64,000 nt of DNA. It comes from Anoplopoma fimbria (lineage: Eukaryota; Chordata; Actinopteri; Perciformes; Anoplopomatidae). The notes beneath the pieces are model-generated. The model worked only from the letters and a program-made list of their open reading frames with translations, made no database searches and had not been told where the DNA came from. This document shows, in pieces, positions 53,649-64,000 of the stretch (within the stretch, counting starts at the first letter, position 1; each line of letters opens with the position of its first letter). The DNA lies in assembly GCF_027596085.1 (NCBI RefSeq), contig NC_072454.1, forward strand, positions 26,622,323 through 26,686,322, written 5' to 3'. The position numbers were made by a program, and so were the translations under genes.

Positions 53649-54212
53649 CCGTATTTTCCGCACTATAGGGCGCACTGGATTATAAGGCGCACTGTCAATT
53701 AATGGTCTATTTTCGATCTTTTTTCATATATAAGGCGCACCGGACTATAAGGCGCATTAAGCGAAACAAAACAGTCAGTCAGTCAAACTTCCTCCACTTC
53801 CGTACCATTGATTCATTAATGTTGAATTCTCTCGCAGCTGCTCTATTCCCATGTTCTACTGCGTGACTGACAGCCTTGAGTTTGAAGTCCGCGTCGTAAG
53901 CGTGTCTCTTGACAGGAGCCATGTTGGGTCCTTATACACACACACTGTAATATGATGGTGAAGCACAGTATGTATTACTCCGCGACGCTCCTGACTACGG
54001 TGGCCGTGATGCTGCTGCGGTGCGGCTTTGTAGTTTACTAAGTCTACTAAAACATGTTGACAGAGCGCCGTGTACCACACAAAATCGCTTCGAGGTCAGT
54101 AAGCACAACCAGAATTAATCCATATATAAAGCACTCCGGATTATAAGGCGCACTGTCGTTTTTTGAGAAAATTAAAGGCTTTTAAGTGCGCCTTATAGTG
54201 CGGAAAATACGG
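53649..54212 (-). mobile_element. 564-bp pogo-like (Tc1/mariner superfamily) element
   Basis: Perfect to near-perfect inverted ends: CCGTATTTTCCGCACTATA at 53649 and its complement ending at 54212, with TA on both sides. Further GGCGCAC motifs lie inside both ends. A 47-codon frame encodes the N-terminal helix-turn-helix of a pogo/CENP-B-like transposase. The rest of the transposase is gone. Confidence 0.85.
53779..53922 (-). pseudogene. Pogo-like transposase N-terminus (47 codons)
   Basis: It encodes MAPVKRHAYDADFKLKAVSH and then NRAAAREFNINESMVRKWRK, the helix-turn-helix DNA-binding start of pogo-type transposases. It stops (FD*) where an intact protein would continue. Confidence 0.8.
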
Positions 54213-56904
54213 TAATTGTTTTGTGTCTGACCAGTCCAGCTCTGTATTGTTGGGTGTGAAAAGGCAAGGAATACAGATTTTGCTGCAGAATTTGCTGTTC
54301 GCTGTGATTGAAACGTAACGGTTCCTCAACCCGTTTCACATTAAAAGTTTTCCAGCTATTAAGGCATTAATCACCTCCCTGTAACTGCCGTTTGAAGCAT
54401 CAGCAAGTGTTAATTGTCATAAAGGGCAACTTAATATTGAGACGGAATAAAGTATAATTGTCAGAATAAATTAACCAGTGAAAAATTAACAAAAGGCTTC
54501 AATTTTGAATAGAGACTAGCCAGCTAGTCTTTGTTAAGTGGCTTGAGGTTGAATACTGGTTTCCTCATAGTGGAATTTGACCAGGTTAAAATTAACACCA
54601 CTTAAATAAATACTGCTTAACAAGTCAAATAAATTAAAACAATAAAAGATGGAAATTGCATTTGCCAATGCAGAACAGAACAAAAGTATACCGCATTTAA
54701 ACTACAGGCAATGTGTACAGTATTCCAAAAATAAATACAAATTAATTTCAGATTATTCAGCACATAACCACAATATCAGCTGAAATGATGGTGGTTTTAA
54801 ATCTTTTTTTTTTGACACAGTGTCCCTCACCAAGACAGGAGGCCCTTATCATATCGGTTGCTAATATACAAATTCCCATATCCCCACACATGGTCACAGT
54901 TAATTAAATGGTTGATTGGTAATTCGGCCTTGGTTATAAGTCTCCCAAATTCATGTGTAGACAGCCTATTAATGGACCTGCACTTATTACACTTTTTACT
55001 GTAGGTCAGTTGACAGTAACTGCTTACAATTTAGCAAACGGAAGTACATTTTGATGTAATTAATGGTAAAAATAATATGAATAATGGTTTGACCTGTGTT
55101 TTTTGTTCAGAGATGCACACTTAATAAAACAAATGAAATGTCTACATGTACACGTGATGATAAGGCATTCATTTAGTGCAATGTCATTCAACTTTATCCC
55201 TGACAGGCTTAGTATAGCACTATTTATATTATGTTACTGTGCCATTTGTACTCAGCTGAGGTCTTCATGGGTTATCTTGGTTCCTAGTACCCCGACCCAA
55301 ACTGGATTGCCACAGGTCTTGGGCCTGTGTGTCAATGTCTTTCTCTTTTCCATCATTTCTGTTTGGACAGGTTCTATTCTCTATCCGGAATAGTACCCAT
55401 CAATAAATCAATATGTGTTTATGCATGTTGGGTTCACACAGGTTTTTCCAATGGTCCACTTTGGATCAGGTCCAGAATTGTGGACCCATGAAGACCTGTA
55501 TTGTCAAGCCATATTGCAATTTGGGCAAATGTCAAATCTGCAACACGTAATTAAATAAAGCAACCGTTTAACACTTGCTGTAAGCCTATCATTATGGTTC
55601 CTCAATGTATGACACAACACGTTTCACCTGCTATGTGGGAATTTGGCAATATTTCACACTGTGAGAATACTTAAAAGTGGCATACACATGATTTTTAAAA
55701 ATGATGTGGAAAAAGAAAACAAATGGGTCCAGGAGGCACAACACAGAAACAATGGCCAAAACATACCTCCTGCCGCAACATCATAACATTGGTCATCCAT
55801 GTTATTACAGATTGGGTTTCTAAAATTTACAACACACATTTCTCAATACTGACTTCACCTTTTCTCAACTCTTCACACACTCAGCACAACAGAGGTATAT
55901 GTGGACTAAACTGTTTCATTGCTTTGATACAAAATATATGCAGGTGTTGCAAGAGAGGATCTTAATGTTTCTCAGCCAAAAAAATGATTTCATTATATAT
56001 TTTTTCACATGTGTGTTCTGATCAAAACGCATGTTTCATATCAACAATTCTACATATGTGTATATCAACGTTATAGCATTTGAATCACTCGTGGCGCTTT
56101 TGCTGTGTCGAAACTGCATTCTCAATTATGTTAAGGTTTAGGCAACAAAACTACTTGGTTAAGTTCAGTAAAAGATCATGGTTTGGGTTCAAATTAGTTT
56201 CTTACTTTTGGTTTCACACAGGATATGGACATTAGTGTACTGGGTTAAATTCCTGTATTTGATCCACCCACACAACCGCCTCTCTATATGAATGTATCTG
56301 GACTTTGATTAAACGTTCTGTGATACGTCAGAAACAAACAAAGAAAAAACCCGAAATGTAATTGAGGATCCAGTTTGGTTGTATGGCAACGTATTTTTTA
56401 GGCTGGCATTTCTACATAGCTGTCCTTTACAAATGTGTAAAGTGAATATGTATAGTTTTGCAATGAATTATTGGAATGAATTAGTTTTATTTTGTGCACT
56501 TGGAATTACTCTACGCAAGAAAGCTTATTGGAGCCTATTGGAGCATTGATGTGACTTATACTTGGGAGCCCAAGTCATGCAATAAACATGCGCACATATT
56601 TTTGTTAATTTAAATAAATGTATATATAAATTATATTTCAAAGACAAAAGTGGTACATATTGTGAGCAATCTGTTAGTGTTTGTGTAGGTCATCTTGTTC
56701 TGAGTGACAAAGTGATTCTGTCGGGAGACAAACGTTGTAAGCTTTCTGGTCCAAGACTTGATCCTGACATGTGCATGGTTGCAGCAGTGCATTATGGATG
56801 TGAGCTTAACTGTTGCTTTGACCTGCATGTCAGTAAAGAGAAGTGTGAACATTCCTAACAAGGTGAACTTACAGAAAAATCTAAAGAGGTGTTATTCTCC
56901 ATTG
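54213..56904. other. Spacer between the transposons and prss12
   Basis: AT-rich DNA. A minus-strand reading near 55760-55800 (MDDQCYDVAAGGMFWP) may be a transposase relic, but I cannot assign it. A minus-strand AATAAA at 56486-56491 is 414 nt beyond the prss12 stop and could be its poly(A) signal. Confidence 0.4.
56486..56491 (-). terminator. Candidate prss12 poly(A) signal
   Basis: AATAAA on the minus strand, 414 nt after the stop codon. Other sites further down cannot be excluded. Confidence 0.3.
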
Positions 56905-63978
<7,074 letters not shown>

Positions 63979-64000
63979 TTAGAGGGAAAACGTGCCTTTA

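Noticed and set aside
53856..54080. 74-codon minus-strand frame inside the pogo-like element
   Set aside because: It is out of frame with the recognisable helix-turn-helix sequence and resembles nothing.
55654..55839. Transposase relic on the minus strand
   Set aside because: The short MDDQCYDVAAGGMF similarity is too weak to assign to a family.

Overview
This is vertebrate nuclear DNA, almost certainly from a ray-finned (teleost) fish. Coding exons are short, separated by introns with GT-AG ends, and read only on the minus strand. The intergenic and intronic DNA is full of teleost-type repeats: a Rex3-like RTE retrotransposon with a (GATG)n tail, a tRNA-derived SINE, L2 and Tx1-like LINE ends, hAT, Tc1 and pogo DNA transposon remnants, and very many (CA)n/(GT)n microsatellites. 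There is nothing bacterial, no operon and no CRISPR array.

Two protein-coding genes are recognised, both on the minus strand. zswim8 (stop at 14581, start codon at 47031) is complete. I could assemble 26 coding exons with matching phases, for a protein of about 1957 residues with an N-terminal SWIM zinc finger. ZSWIM8 is the substrate receptor of a cullin-RING ubiquitin ligase that degrades Argonaute during target-directed microRNA decay. prss12 (neurotrypsin) is partial. Its last five coding exons (63965 down to 56905) hold the final SRCR domain, a basic activation site and a complete trypsin-like protease domain; its 5' part lies beyond the right edge.

Layout: 1-8 kb is a transposon graveyard (L2, hAT with a BED-finger remnant, L2 RT fragment, a U6 snRNA-SINE chimera, LINE tails, a 17-bp minisatellite). 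About 8.1-8.55 kb is a possible minus-strand promoter and first exon of an unseen gene. 9-14 kb is repeat-rich spacer. 14.3-47.1 kb is zswim8. 47.2-49.4 kb is its upstream flank with minisatellites. 49.4-52.9 kb is the Rex3-like element. 52.9-56.9 kb is spacer with a pogo-like element. 56.9 kb to the end is prss12.

The most striking finding is at 5.27-5.74 kb: a full-length U6 snRNA copy joined head-to-tail to a tRNA-derived SINE, the pair bracketed by one 12-bp target-site duplication. This is a single-event retrotransposed chimera. The SINE and the Rex3-like LINE in the same window share their 3' end, so the window holds both the passenger and a plausible engine. The zswim8 coding sequence has three one-base frame breaks in or near G/C runs, which look like assembly errors but need checking.
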